From Novipirellula herctigrandis (GTDB lineage Bacteria; Planctomycetota; Planctomycetia; Pirellulales; Pirellulaceae), in contig SJPJ01000001.1 in assembly GCA_007859835.1 (NCBI GenBank), positions 3,745,437-3,809,436 of the forward strand: 64,000 nt of DNA, given 5' to 3'. The position numbers were made by a program, and so were the translations under genes. Below are positions 8,854-17,640 of the stretch, in pieces (position 1 is the stretch's first letter; each line of letters begins with the position of its first letter). The notes beneath the pieces are model-generated. The model was given only the letters and a program-made list of their open reading frames with translations, was not told where the DNA came from and did not search any database.

Positions 8854-10128
8854 TCAATCGCTTTTTAACGCAGCCGTTTCCCTTGTGATGCGTTCTCGCT
8901 GCTTCCCGCTCAGTCCATGTTTGTAATGGAACTCTGGAGAATGTTGGAGGTGATGCCCTTTCATCTGCGGGTCAACAATATCCTGGCTTAGGTCACAGTC
9001 AAATCGGGTCAGTATGGAATGGTTCCTATTCCAGTCTCCTGATGCATTCGTGAAGTGGGACAAACCCCAGGTGATGCCTTTTCCTTGTTTGGTGTCCGTA
9101 AATGCATCCGGAACAAACGGGCCACCGGCATCAGGCATTAACTCGACAATTGAGGCAATCTTGAAGTTCACCCAATCCTCGGCATATTGAATCGTGTTGC
9201 GTTCCATGCCGTCTCGGATCACGAGTGCTGCCACTCCTTTTTTGAATGGGAACAACGTGGTCTCGTGTCCAGAATTGATCACTGGATTCAGCGAGTGCTT
9301 TTTGAATGGCCCCAGAGGATTGTCCGCAATCGCTAGACCTTGCATGCGGATCTTCGATGGATTCAGCTCGGGGCGTTTATCAAAATCCGACTTGTAATAA
9401 AGGTAGATCTTTCCGTCGTGGACGAGAGGATACGGATCATGAATCGAATATTGATCCCATTCACCTTCGGCGCCATTGGGGATGACGACTTGATTGGCCG
9501 CAGTCCATGGTCCATCCGGAGAATCAGCATAGGAAACGGCCACTGGGCAGAAGTCTCCTCTGGTTCCGCTGGCTTCCATGAAGGCTTGGTAGTACAGGTA
9601 GTATTTTCCTTTCCAAACTAGAATGTCTGTGGTTGTCACCGATCGCCAACCAGGATTGGGTTTGGGGGGACGAGGTACAGCGACGCCCTGTTCTGCCCAT
9701 GTAAAACCATCCTTTGATGTGGCGTAACAGATGTCCGCCAAGTCCCAATCAGATGAAGGGATGACATCGGTTGCCTCTGCGGCTCGCGCCATTCCCACGG
9801 GCTTAACGGGCGTTTTGCGACAGGTGTACCAAACGTAGTATTTGCCATTGGCGAAGATCACCTTTGACGGGTCTCGGCGGGTTACCGTGCCATCGCCACC
9901 GTTGTAATCAAAACCCTTAAGTTTGGTGTATTTGAACTGTGTATAAAGTTCATTTTGCTCCGGACGGATCGACGTGTAAGCGTTGTAGTTTCGCTCCACG
10001 GCGGCACTCAATGGCCGGTCCGGCTTCTCGGCGGGAATCAGGAAAGGGAAAGCCTCTTGCGCAGTGCATTCTGAGCTTTGGCAGATTGTCGTGACCAGAC
10101 ACACGACCAGATAGAGTAGGTTTTTCAT
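8854..10128 (-). CDS. GH117 alpha-1,3-L-neoagarooligosaccharide hydrolase (3,6-anhydro-L-galactosidase)
   Basis: A 424-residue secreted five-bladed beta-propeller enzyme that removes 3,6-anhydro-L-galactose from the non-reducing end of neoagaro-oligosaccharides. Recognition is strong along the whole length: LYTQFKYTKLKGFD, TRRDPSKVI, VWYTCRKTPVKPVG, PGWRSVTTTDILVWKGKYY, GEWDQYSIHDPYPLV and NSGHETTLFPF. D86, D231 and H288 sit in the motifs that carry the catalytic Asp/Asp/His of characterised GH117 enzymes. The signal peptide is residues 1-23. It lies 330 bp downstream of the GH86 gene on the same strand, which matches an agarase followed by an oligosaccharide hydrolase. A second, N-terminally truncated copy lies at the right edge of the window. 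Confidence 0.93.
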   Translation of the reverse strand: MKNLLYLVVCLVTTICQSSECTAQEAFPFLIPAEKPDRPLSAAVERNYNAYTSIRPEQNELYTQFKYTKLKGFDYNGGDGTVTRRDPSKVIFANGKYYVWYTCRKTPVKPVGMARAAEATDVIPSSDWDLADICYATSKDGFTWAEQGVAVPRPPKPNPGWRSVTTTDILVWKGKYYLYYQAFMEASGTRGDFCPVAVSYADSPDGPWTAANQVVIPNGAEGEWDQYSIHDPYPLVHDGKIYLYYKSDFDKRPELNPSKIRMQGLAIADNPLGPFKKHSLNPVINSGHETTLFPFKKGVAALVIRDGMERNTIQYAEDWVNFKIASIVELMPDAGGPFVPDAFTDTKQGKGITWGLSHFTNASGDWNRNHSILTRFDCDLSQDIVDPQMKGHHLQHSPEFHYKHGLSGKQRERITRETAALKSD

Positions 10129-10221
10129 GCGTTAAATTCTAGGAGAATGGAGGGAAATGGGGGCAATATTTTCTTTTTCGCGATGACGAATCGATCCATT
10201 GACAGATCGTGAGATTCCGTT

Positions 10222-10430
10222 CTACGGCGACGTCGGCTGCGCGTGCGGATCGATCATACCGTCCGCATTCGTAATGGACTCAGTGAGCATCGCCAACGAT
10301 TCGTTGTTCACACTCACTGATTCATGATTAAGGACAATCCGATCAAGGTTGAAACGGTTCGAACGCCTGGACACAATCAAGGTATAGGTTTCCCCAGACT
10401 TGAAATCGCAAGCCGCTGGTTTTCTGGGAT
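10222..10430 (-). pseudogene. C-terminal remnant of a secreted glycan enzyme
   Basis: Between the GH86 and GH117 genes a minus-strand frame reads SGETYTLIVSRRSNRFNLD, then RIVLNHESV, and ends in a stop at 10222-10224. This resembles the closing strands of a carbohydrate-binding module or beta-sandwich found at the end of planctomycete lyases and hydrolases (GKTYT...RSxxFxLDxIVFxH). No catalytic part is present. Family assignment is tentative. Confidence 0.45.
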
Positions 10431-10458
10431 TGCGGAAGCAACATCGTTTACGTGGCTT

Positions 10459-12831
10459 CTATTTCGGATCCGTTTTGCCGTGCGTTACGATTTGAACGGA
10501 CGTGATCGTTGTTCCGCTTTGGGCGATGACATCTATCTTGTTGTTTGCTTGAACCAACGAAGCATCGATGTCGGCATCCAACGGTGCAAAGAACTCAGAG
10601 AATTCACTCGCATCACCGGTGTCGACATTGAGCGTGGTTCCGTTGAGATTCACGACCAGAGGTTCTGTCACGCCTCCGCCACGGTGGACGCCAACGACCA
10701 GTCGGGCTCGCTTAACGGTTTCGGGTGCATCCACTTTGACATCGAAAGATACTGGTTTGCCATCACTCTTGATCGCTGTTTCGCTTGCGTACCATCGATC
10801 GAGTTCAAGCGTATCGGATGGAACCAGCGGGGTGTCCATGATCAGTCGAATCACCGTTGTTTCATTCACATCAACGGGAACCGCAGCCGCGTCAACGGTA
10901 CGATCTGCTTCGAAGACGACTTCGCCCTTGTGATAGTTCAAACGCGTCTGGATTGCCGAAGTTGCGCCGACCCTTTTAGCGACGCCGGACAGGTCGAGAG
11001 CAAGTTGTCGACCGCCCATATTGGTCACGGCCAATGAGATCCGCTTTCCATCATGCACTGCAACAATGTCCAACCAATCGCGGTCGAACGCGACTGGTAG
11101 ACGATTGCCGTCGAAGTCACTCCACAGATCAAGGTAATGGGAGACCGTGGTGCGGTCAAAATCTTCGATCGTCTTATGACGTTCGCGGTCGGACTTGGGT
11201 TTGAACGCGGCATCGCCGCTGTTCGGGTTCCACGACATATGTAGAAAGATGAAGGGCACGAACAGTTCGATCTGATCCGGCCGCTGCATCGATTTGTTCA
11301 GGTATGCGTTCCAAGCATACATTCGCAACCAGTTGTCAGACGGCTTTCGTCCGTTCTGTAGCGACCCACATTCAGTGATTAGGATCGGCAGGACGTTGTC
11401 GACTTTATGCATGTGGGCTCGCAGCATATCGAGGATCGCCTCGTATCGACCGAGTAGATAGTTGGAATAGCCCATACCGCGGCGTTCATGAGCGCCGAGC
11501 ATCAATGCGTTCTCGTAAAAATGGTGAGAAAAGAAATCGATATGCCCGCGTGTTTCTTCGATGAAACGAGCCTGGTTTCGGTAGAGTGCAAAGTCTTTCA
11601 CTTGAACCTGCATGTAAGCAGAGGAAGGGCCGCCGACTTCGGTGTCCGGAGCACGGCGATGCACAGCATCAGCGACGCGGTTATGGAAATCAGCAAGCAG
11701 CCCCCAGCCATCGATGCCCTTGCCTTCTTGCCAATGGTGAGCCCACTCCGATTGAACGCTGCTCTCGTTTTTTACCTCCCACCACTTAGCCGAGTATCCA
11801 GCGTCTTTGATTTGTTCAGCGACATAGGCGGCGGCGAGTTCCGCGGCATCATCAAAGTGCTCGGGCCGCGGCGTGCCTCGGCCGACCAGCGGCACCGACA
11901 TGAATTCGGGCCAATCGTTGAAGCAACACGCGAACGGTTTTTCTTGAAACAAGGGGATCGCTTCGCGGAGCCGCGTGCCGGCGTCGAAGTTATCAAAGAG
12001 CGTCAGATCAGCTGCGCCGGGTTTGTCTTCACGTTCCTTCAGTTTCGCGTTTCCGCCCCACCCGGCCGTCAAACCGGGATGGAATTTGAAGGCCCCACGC
12101 CCGGTGAGGAAACCTCGCTCGGCCGCCCAGTTTTCGAATGATTTATCGACCGTGCCGGGTGTTTCGTGCATCCGAAACCAACGATCCCGCAGAAGCTTAC
12201 TTGTTCCACCGATCGAGAGTTCATGATCGGTATCGATGTGAATTTCGACACGCTCACGTGGAAACTCCGATCCGAGGTCGCGGTACGGAATCGTATCGAA
12301 CTCTGGTGGAATCGCCTTTTGAGCAATGAAGACGAGATCGTCGACTCGGCAGACGTCGCCTTTCTCTTTCATCAAAAATCGCATTTTCATTCGCCCGATT
12401 GGACCATCGCTCAGTGCGATCGAAGGCATCTGAACGCGATAGAAATCCTCGACCTGTTTGCTGCGCGGCGGAGCCTTATCAGGAGAGAAAGGAAAAATGC
12501 GGACTTCGGCGACTCGATGCAGGTCTGCTCCATGAAACGCAAAGTGTCGGAACAGTTCGGCGATACGCTCGGCTCCCTCGGGAAGCAGAATCTCATCTCC
12601 GTCGCCGATCTCATGTGTCTGGGCCAGAACCGTCAATTCTTTCAGGCCACGATCACGGCCCGTGCCGGTGTAGACGGTTTGGCGCCCTTGCAGAAACGAG
12701 TCGAACAGGAAGTCGTGGATCGCCTTTCTATTCTGACCCTCTTGGCTCAGTTGCTGTGCAGTCAGATTGGACGTATGGCTCACAATCGAGACCAACGCGA
12801 TCAACAAAGAGAATTTCGCATTGTTGTTCAT
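10459..12831 (-). CDS. GH86 beta-agarase / beta-porphyranase
   Basis: A 790-residue secreted endo-enzyme that cuts beta-1,4 bonds in agarose or porphyran. The signal peptide is residues 1-25, followed by an N-terminal beta-sandwich (about 60-175) and a (beta/alpha)8 domain with clan GH-A signatures: KLLRDRWFRMHETPG, WWEVKNES with acid/base E356, and ILITECGS with nucleophile E487. Two further beta-rich domains (about 590-790) close the protein, as in characterised GH86 enzymes. The start is supported by GAGGAA 6 nt upstream. The gene begins 17 bp after the sulfatase stop, so the two are very likely co-transcribed, and GH117 follows. Whether agarose or porphyran is preferred cannot be told from sequence alone; the adjacent sulfatase favours a sulfated substrate. 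Confidence 0.9.
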   Translation of the reverse strand: MNNNAKFSLLIALVSIVSHTSNLTAQQLSQEGQNRKAIHDFLFDSFLQGRQTVYTGTGRDRGLKELTVLAQTHEIGDGDEILLPEGAERIAELFRHFAFHGADLHRVAEVRIFPFSPDKAPPRSKQVEDFYRVQMPSIALSDGPIGRMKMRFLMKEKGDVCRVDDLVFIAQKAIPPEFDTIPYRDLGSEFPRERVEIHIDTDHELSIGGTSKLLRDRWFRMHETPGTVDKSFENWAAERGFLTGRGAFKFHPGLTAGWGGNAKLKEREDKPGAADLTLFDNFDAGTRLREAIPLFQEKPFACCFNDWPEFMSVPLVGRGTPRPEHFDDAAELAAAYVAEQIKDAGYSAKWWEVKNESSVQSEWAHHWQEGKGIDGWGLLADFHNRVADAVHRRAPDTEVGGPSSAYMQVQVKDFALYRNQARFIEETRGHIDFFSHHFYENALMLGAHERRGMGYSNYLLGRYEAILDMLRAHMHKVDNVLPILITECGSLQNGRKPSDNWLRMYAWNAYLNKSMQRPDQIELFVPFIFLHMSWNPNSGDAAFKPKSDRERHKTIEDFDRTTVSHYLDLWSDFDGNRLPVAFDRDWLDIVAVHDGKRISLAVTNMGGRQLALDLSGVAKRVGATSAIQTRLNYHKGEVVFEADRTVDAAAVPVDVNETTVIRLIMDTPLVPSDTLELDRWYASETAIKSDGKPVSFDVKVDAPETVKRARLVVGVHRGGGVTEPLVVNLNGTTLNVDTGDASEFSEFFAPLDADIDASLVQANNKIDVIAQSGTTITSVQIVTHGKTDPK

Positions 12832-12848
12832 AACAAGTTCCTCATCAG

Positions 12849-14360
12849 TTAGTTTTTTGGAGCGGTCGGTCGGCCCGATTGCACGATATCCATGTACTGT
12901 GCAAACATCTGCTTTACACGCTCGGCATATTCTGGATTCTTGAGCAGGTTCTGCTGTTCCTGTGGATCGCTTTCGAGATTAAAAAGGGTCTTCGGCTCGA
13001 AGCTGGTGCGTTTGAAATTACTTTGGATGATCAGTTTCCAAGGCATCTCACGCAGCATCAGTTCCTGATTCGCGCCGGCTTGATTGACCCAGTATTCTCG
13101 CGGCTGGAACTTGCCCTGCCCCGTAAAGAGTGGCAGCAGATTGTTCGAATCCTGTGCCTGTCCCGCTGGGATTTCCGCACCCACGAGCGCGGCAAATGTT
13201 GCGACCATATCCTGGTTGACGACCAGCTCGCCACTGGTGCTCGGTTGAATGTGCCCGGGCCAAACCGCAAAGGTTGGGACGCGGTGCCCGCCCTCCAACG
13301 GCGAGTTCTTCGAACCGTTCCACCCGCCGCCTGGTTGGTATCCGATTTCCTTTGTTGCCTTTCCGTCCCTCAGCCCGCCGTTATCGGAAGAGAAAACGAT
13401 AAGGGTGTTTTCAAACTCACCGGTGGCCTTCAGAGCATCCACGATACGTTTAACCTGCATATCGAGGTCCGCGGTCATATCTAGGTGTGGCGAGACCGTG
13501 CTGCCTTTGATTTTCCGGCCGTCGAATTCATCGGTCGGACAGTGTGGTAGATGCACCATCGGGCTGCAGTAGTAGAGGAAGAACGGCTCGTCTTTCTTTG
13601 CGCTAGTTTGAATGAAGTCCACCGCCTTGGCCGAAAGAATCTTGCCTACCTCACGCGTGTTCCAATTGGAATCTCCCGGCCCCGGCCCCTTGTCGCTGAC
13701 ATCCTTGGGGTTCTTGGCGTTCTGTTTGTTGAAAAACACAATCTCGGAATCTTCTGCCCACGGGAACCACTTTTGATTTTCATAGAACAGATACAAAGGC
13801 CCCTGAATGCCACAAGGTGTCGTGAAGTCATAGTCGAATCCGCAATATTTCGGGCCGCTGTCGATCCAACGGGTCACATCCACTTTGCCAGTCAGGTCGC
13901 CGGCTTTCGGTCCCCGGTAGATCTCTTTTGTACCCGGAACATAAAAGTCGCCACCCAAGTGCCACTTGCCGATGAAACCCGTGCTGTAGCCAGCGTCACG
14001 AACGACGGTGCCGAGCGTCAGCTCGCCGGGCTTGAAGGCTGTTGGGGCGAAGGTGCTCCAGACACCTGCCGGCGCGTAGGAACGATAGTTGTTATTGCCG
14101 CTCATGACCGCATAGCGTGTCGGAGCGCACAAGGCTGTTGCTGAGTGGCCATCGGTGAACCAGAGACCCTGAGATGCCAGCGCATCAATCGTCGGCGTCT
14201 CAAACAGAGGTTCTTTTCGCAGGATGTTGCGGGCATGGAAGCTGACATCACCCAGACCAAGGTCATCAGCCAAAATGAAGACGATGTTCGGCTTTTCAGC
14301 GGCGCCAACTGATCCAACGAGCAGCACGGCGAAAAGAAGGATCGGTAGGAGAGTTTTCAT
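12849..14360 (-). CDS. type I formylglycine-dependent sulfatase (CAPTR)
   Basis: A 503-residue secreted S1 sulfatase. A Sec signal (1-20) is followed by [14 protein letters not shown] (metal-binding Asp pair), the formylglycine site C78 in [19 protein letters not shown], the metal ligand pair in SSDNGG and EGGHRVP. The motif is the cysteine type that depends on a formylglycine-generating enzyme, which is not in this window. Such enzymes remove sulfate esters from sugars; adjacency to GH86 suggests a red-algal galactan sulfate such as L-galactose-6-sulfate or galactose sulfate. It heads a likely minus-strand unit sulfatase-GH86(-GH117). Directly upstream lies a decayed sulfatase of another subtype. 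Confidence 0.9.
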   Translation of the reverse strand: MKTLLPILLFAVLLVGSVGAAEKPNIVFILADDLGLGDVSFHARNILRKEPLFETPTIDALASQGLWFTDGHSATALCAPTRYAVMSGNNNYRSYAPAGVWSTFAPTAFKPGELTLGTVVRDAGYSTGFIGKWHLGGDFYVPGTKEIYRGPKAGDLTGKVDVTRWIDSGPKYCGFDYDFTTPCGIQGPLYLFYENQKWFPWAEDSEIVFFNKQNAKNPKDVSDKGPGPGDSNWNTREVGKILSAKAVDFIQTSAKKDEPFFLYYCSPMVHLPHCPTDEFDGRKIKGSTVSPHLDMTADLDMQVKRIVDALKATGEFENTLIVFSSDNGGLRDGKATKEIGYQPGGGWNGSKNSPLEGGHRVPTFAVWPGHIQPSTSGELVVNQDMVATFAALVGAEIPAGQAQDSNNLLPLFTGQGKFQPREYWVNQAGANQELMLREMPWKLIIQSNFKRTSFEPKTLFNLESDPQEQQNLLKNPEYAERVKQMFAQYMDIVQSGRPTAPKN

Positions 14361-14389
14361 GATTTTTATCTTGAGTTACGCATCGATTG

Positions 14390-14945
14390 TTATGCAAGAG
14401 CGGGAGCGTCATGTTCTGTTTCATCGAGGTCAAATTTGGGGAAAAGCTTTCTGAGCTTTTTTACGCGCATCCCGGTGCGTTCGAATACCTGACCCCAATT
14501 GGACATCTGCGGAATACGTGTGTTGTCTTTCGGAAGTATTCTAACACCCCACCCTATTCCGTCGCCATCATGCATCACAAGTTCTCTGCGAATCATTCGG
14601 TTTTCATGGCGATATGAGAAAAGCCAGTTACGATGGCCATGTCTAGCGGAGGTCAGGTAAGGCCAGAGGCTTTCGCCATCCTGTTTGTCATTCGCAGGAA
14701 TCCGAACTCCCAAAATATCAGCTAATGATAGGCAGCATCTCGTTTAAAGGGACAAGAACATCCTGTTCGCCGTTGATGGCCATACCCGGGGCATAGCCGA
14801 TCATCGGAACATCGATCCCGTGTTGCTGGATCACCTTCGTTTTTCCACAGCCCAACGTTCCGCAATCCGGCGAATACAGAAGATGGGATTGTCCTCAACA
14901 CCCAACTCTTTCACCTTCTGGGCATATCGGCTTGTAATGTGTTCG
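14390..14945 (-). pseudogene. decayed sulfatase, C-terminal half
   Basis: Pieces of a sulfatase like the intact one ending at 24073 can be read in successive frames: YAQKVKELGVEDN, then HGIDVPMIGYAPGMA and NGEQDVLV, a stop, then DGESLWPYL, RNWLFSYRHENRMIRREL, SNWGQVFERTG and PKFDLDETEHDAPA. At least two frameshifts and one stop interrupt it, and the N-terminal half with the CxPxR motif is gone. The intact homologue has CNGESLVPFL, YGYSRERQLIRGDLV and PRFDLFDTEPDAPG at the same places. Confidence 0.8.
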
Positions 14946-15536
14946 ATTCGCCCTTCTCGATTCGCCCTCCTCGAGAGCATGACACGAAAGATCCACCGAA
15001 GCCTTGGCGATTGAAGGTCTTTAATTCATAGCAACGGAATTCAAAACGGAAACGAATCGGACGCCGCTACGCTACCGCTTGGACGCACGAGCCCGGTAAC
15101 ATGGTCGAATCAGAAAAGCGATCGACTCCGTGGATGTCGCAAACGCAAAGCTTTTTATCGCATTTGCTTGTTCTAGTCTGCCTCGCGTGGGGTATCTTAA
15201 CGAACACGAGTACGAGTGTCTGATATCCAGTAACGCATCCGTTTTGCAGCGAATTTCCGAGTCTTGGTTTGCGTCGGCACTCATTGCAATTGCCGCAGGA
15301 CCGGACACTCGCAATCGCTGCCGAACCTCGTCTTGACGACGACGGACGGTCGGCGGATAGACACGTTCCCCACCAAGCTACTGTTTGCAGATTGGCGTTG
15401 GGGAATCTTGTTTATCCCGGCTCCGCGGGCGAAGCGGATGCAAAAATCTGCGTCGGTCCAGCAAGCGAGAGTTACGAGGCTTGTAGTCATGATATCCCGT
15501 CCCGAACTCCGATGACGTTCAATTTCCGATGACACT
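14946..15536. other. gene-free stretch
   Basis: About 590 bp between the sulfatase remnant and the repeats upstream of the sigma-factor gene. Small frames on both strands lack motifs. I see nothing identifiable. Confidence 0.5.
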
Positions 15537-15594
15537 CATTTAGGGTTCAATAGCATTTAGGGTTCAATTACTTGAGCGGTCATTAGCCTAAATG
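15537..15594 (+). promoter_or_regulatory. direct repeats upstream of the ECF sigma gene
   Basis: Two exact copies of CATTTAGGGTTCAAT (15537-15551 and 15554-15568, 17-bp period) are followed by CCTAAATG (15587-15594), the reverse complement of the first 8 bp of the unit. They end about 85 bp before the sigma-factor start. Spacing and symmetry suggest a regulator-binding site or autoregulatory promoter region; no function is proven. Confidence 0.5.
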
Positions 15595-15679
15595 CTTGCC
15601 AACACAGTGACTTGTCGCGGTTTGTTGGATAAATTCAGAATGATGCGGCAGGTGGGTAATTTTCGAGGCATTGATAATC

Positions 15680-16243
15680 ATGACGAACAAGGTTTCCGGC
15701 GACGAAAAACTTGACGAAACGCAGTTCATGCGGCTGTTTGTCCAGCATGAGCCGGTGTTGCGCTGCGTCGCGCGGTCGATGCTGGCAGACTGGATGGCCG
15801 TCGATGACGTGTTGCAGGAAGCGGGCGTGACCATGTGGGAGAAGATCGGTCAACTTGAAAACGCCGACGGTTTTTTGCCCTGGGCCAGAGTCATCGTGCG
15901 TTTGAAGTGCCATTCCACGATCAATTCCTCGCGTCGAAGTCGTTTGGTGTTGTCGGAGGAAGCCGTCAGGTTGCTCGCCGTGGAGATCGACTCGGTGGAT
16001 CGCGATCGATACGAAGCTAACCTCTATGTCCTGCAAGGTTGCCTTGGAAAACTATCAATGCAACAACGAGACCTCGTTTTGGCGCCGTACCGTGATGGGA
16101 TCGAAGTCCAGGACATCGCTGCGAGGGTCGGCAAGTCGGCCAACGCACTCTACAAACAACTCGGCCGGCTTCGCGCGAAGTTGTCCGAATGTGTGGAACG
16201 GAATCTAAAGGCGGACGGTTCGGGCGAAGGACTTGCACTATGA
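15680..16243 (+). CDS. ECF-type RNA polymerase sigma factor (planctomycete/verrucomicrobial family)
   Basis: A 187-residue sigma-70 family protein of the planctomycete/Verrucomicrobia type. Region 2 is near residues 15-85 (LFVQHEPVLRCVARSMLAD, DVLQEAGVTMWEKI) and region 4 near 120-175 (LSMQQRDLVLAPYRDG, IEVQDIAARVGKSANALYK, an HTH). It would direct RNA polymerase to a small regulon. The ATG at 15680 is chosen over an in-frame TTG nine bases upstream. Its last codons overlap the next gene (ATGA), so it is translationally coupled to the FecR-like partner, a usual arrangement for sigma/anti-sigma pairs. The upstream direct repeats may serve autoregulation. Confidence 0.9.
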   Translation: MTNKVSGDEKLDETQFMRLFVQHEPVLRCVARSMLADWMAVDDVLQEAGVTMWEKIGQLENADGFLPWARVIVRLKCHSTINSSRRSRLVLSEEAVRLLAVEIDSVDRDRYEANLYVLQGCLGKLSMQQRDLVLAPYRDGIEVQDIAARVGKSANALYKQLGRLRAKLSECVERNLKADGSGEGLAL

Positions 16244-17574
16244 AAGATCGAGAGTCAATCCATCAGTATTTGCTCGGCAAAACTGACAAAGACGGTGTCG
16301 CACATTTGAACGAGAAACTGTGCGCCGACGACGATTTCAGAAAGCTCTTCGCGAACCAATTGGTTCTCGACTGCAACCTGCGAGACGTTGCCGGTCTCCG
16401 CCAGGCGGATGTACCGATTTCTGCGAATACCGGTTGGGGACAACATCTAATCCGTTGGCCTGTGATCGTTACGCTTGCCGCATCGCTGCTGTTGGTTGTA
16501 GGGTGGATCTTGTTCTCGTCGCCACCTGCTCGCGTCGCGACGTTGGTGAGTAGCGAAGATGCCGCATGGGTGAGTGATCTGCCGACATCCGTAGGGTCAG
16601 AGCTTCCCGCGGGTGAATTGCAGTTGATTAGCGGAATTGCAACGCTGCGTTTCGATTCGGGTGCGACGATGATTTTAGAAGCCCCGGCTCGTCTTGAGTT
16701 GCAAACAGATATGCGAGCTTTCTTGCACGATGGTTCGGCGGTCCTGGAAGTGTCCGAATCCGCGATTGGCTTTGTTGTCACAACGCCCTCGGGCGACGCG
16801 ATTGACCTTGGAACCAGTTTTGCGGTCAACGTGGACGGTGCAAAGGCGACATCGGAATTCGAGGTTCTCAAGGGCAGCATTTCGGTTGGGATGTCAAACC
16901 AGTGCAAACGAGTTTTGTTGAAAGACAACGAAGCAGTATTTGTCGATTGCTTCGGTATCTCCGAAGCCTCGACGGCGGAGTACACTGGAAACACAAAGCA
17001 GATGAAGCCCCGTTTTCGGATCGGGACGGACGGCAACGAGGCGACCTTCGTTCGGGGTGGTACCAGTGCAGGGGCGAGCCAACTGCTGATGGTGAAATCG
17101 AGCTGGAAGAACAATCTGTATGATCGCAAAGCCGTCTTCTCGTTTGATGCGTCCGGCGTCGAAATCGCGTCGGCCGTCGCGATTCGGCTGCGGTTGAATC
17201 AAGTGGAAAGTGAGATAGGTTTTGCCAACCGCCTTCCCCCGATCAACGTGTTCCAGGTCTACGCGGTACCGAATATCCCCCAAGCATCGTGGGATCGCGG
17301 ATCGACCTGGGACGAAACACCCTCGCCGGACGTCGGCGTGTTGGTAGGAGAGTTCAAGATTCCTCGCAGTCGCAAGTCAGGCGAATGCGTTTTGGAAACG
17401 AACGAGTTGGCGGAATTTGTTCGCAGTCATCGTGATGGGCCACTGACGTTTGTCGTCGTTCGAGAAACGAAGCAAATCCCCGGTGACGGACGCGTGCTGG
17501 TTCACACATTCGCCTCGCACTCGCATCCATCCGCCGTTGGCCCTACACTCGAATTTGACATAATTGACGAGTGA
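16240..17574 (+). CDS. FecR-like anti-sigma factor with a DNRLRE-like outer domain
   Basis: A 444-residue bitopic membrane protein. An N-terminal cytoplasmic part (1-70) with an anti-sigma-like helix arrangement (LNEKLCADDDFRKLFANQL) is followed by one transmembrane helix (about 72-92), a FecR domain (about 100-215: GIATLRFDSGATMILEAPAR, TPSGDAIDLGTSFAVNV, EVLKGSISV) and a C-terminal beta-sandwich (about 255-444) resembling DNRLRE domains (DRKAVFSFDASGV, VFQVYAVPN, WDRGSTWDETPSP). Planctomycete FecR proteins of this class more often end in a LamG domain. The start overlaps the sigma stop. Proposed role: hold the sigma factor at the membrane and release it when the outer domain binds a glycan or wall component. 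The ligand is unknown. Confidence 0.8.
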   Translation: MKDRESIHQYLLGKTDKDGVAHLNEKLCADDDFRKLFANQLVLDCNLRDVAGLRQADVPISANTGWGQHLIRWPVIVTLAASLLLVVGWILFSSPPARVATLVSSEDAAWVSDLPTSVGSELPAGELQLISGIATLRFDSGATMILEAPARLELQTDMRAFLHDGSAVLEVSESAIGFVVTTPSGDAIDLGTSFAVNVDGAKATSEFEVLKGSISVGMSNQCKRVLLKDNEAVFVDCFGISEASTAEYTGNTKQMKPRFRIGTDGNEATFVRGGTSAGASQLLMVKSSWKNNLYDRKAVFSFDASGVEIASAVAIRLRLNQVESEIGFANRLPPINVFQVYAVPNIPQASWDRGSTWDETPSPDVGVLVGEFKIPRSRKSGECVLETNELAEFVRSHRDGPLTFVVVRETKQIPGDGRVLVHTFASHSHPSAVGPTLEFDIIDE

Positions 17575-17640
17575 CAACTGAAGAAACCACCGATGAATAC
17601 TATTTTTTTTACGATGCTACGCAGGACACAGGACCTCCAA

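Noticed and set aside
10324..11037. Plus-strand frame of 237 codons inside the GH86 gene
   Set aside because: It is the antisense shadow of the GH86 C-terminal region; no motif, no ribosome binding site, and GH86 homology on the other strand is unequivocal.
12166..12852. Plus-strand frame of 228 codons opposite the GH86 N-terminus
   Set aside because: Antisense shadow; high-GC codon bias of the real gene keeps the opposite frame open.
16263..17129. Minus-strand frame of 288 codons opposite the FecR-like gene
   Set aside because: Ser/Thr-rich antisense translation without domain content, while the plus strand shows FecR motifs.
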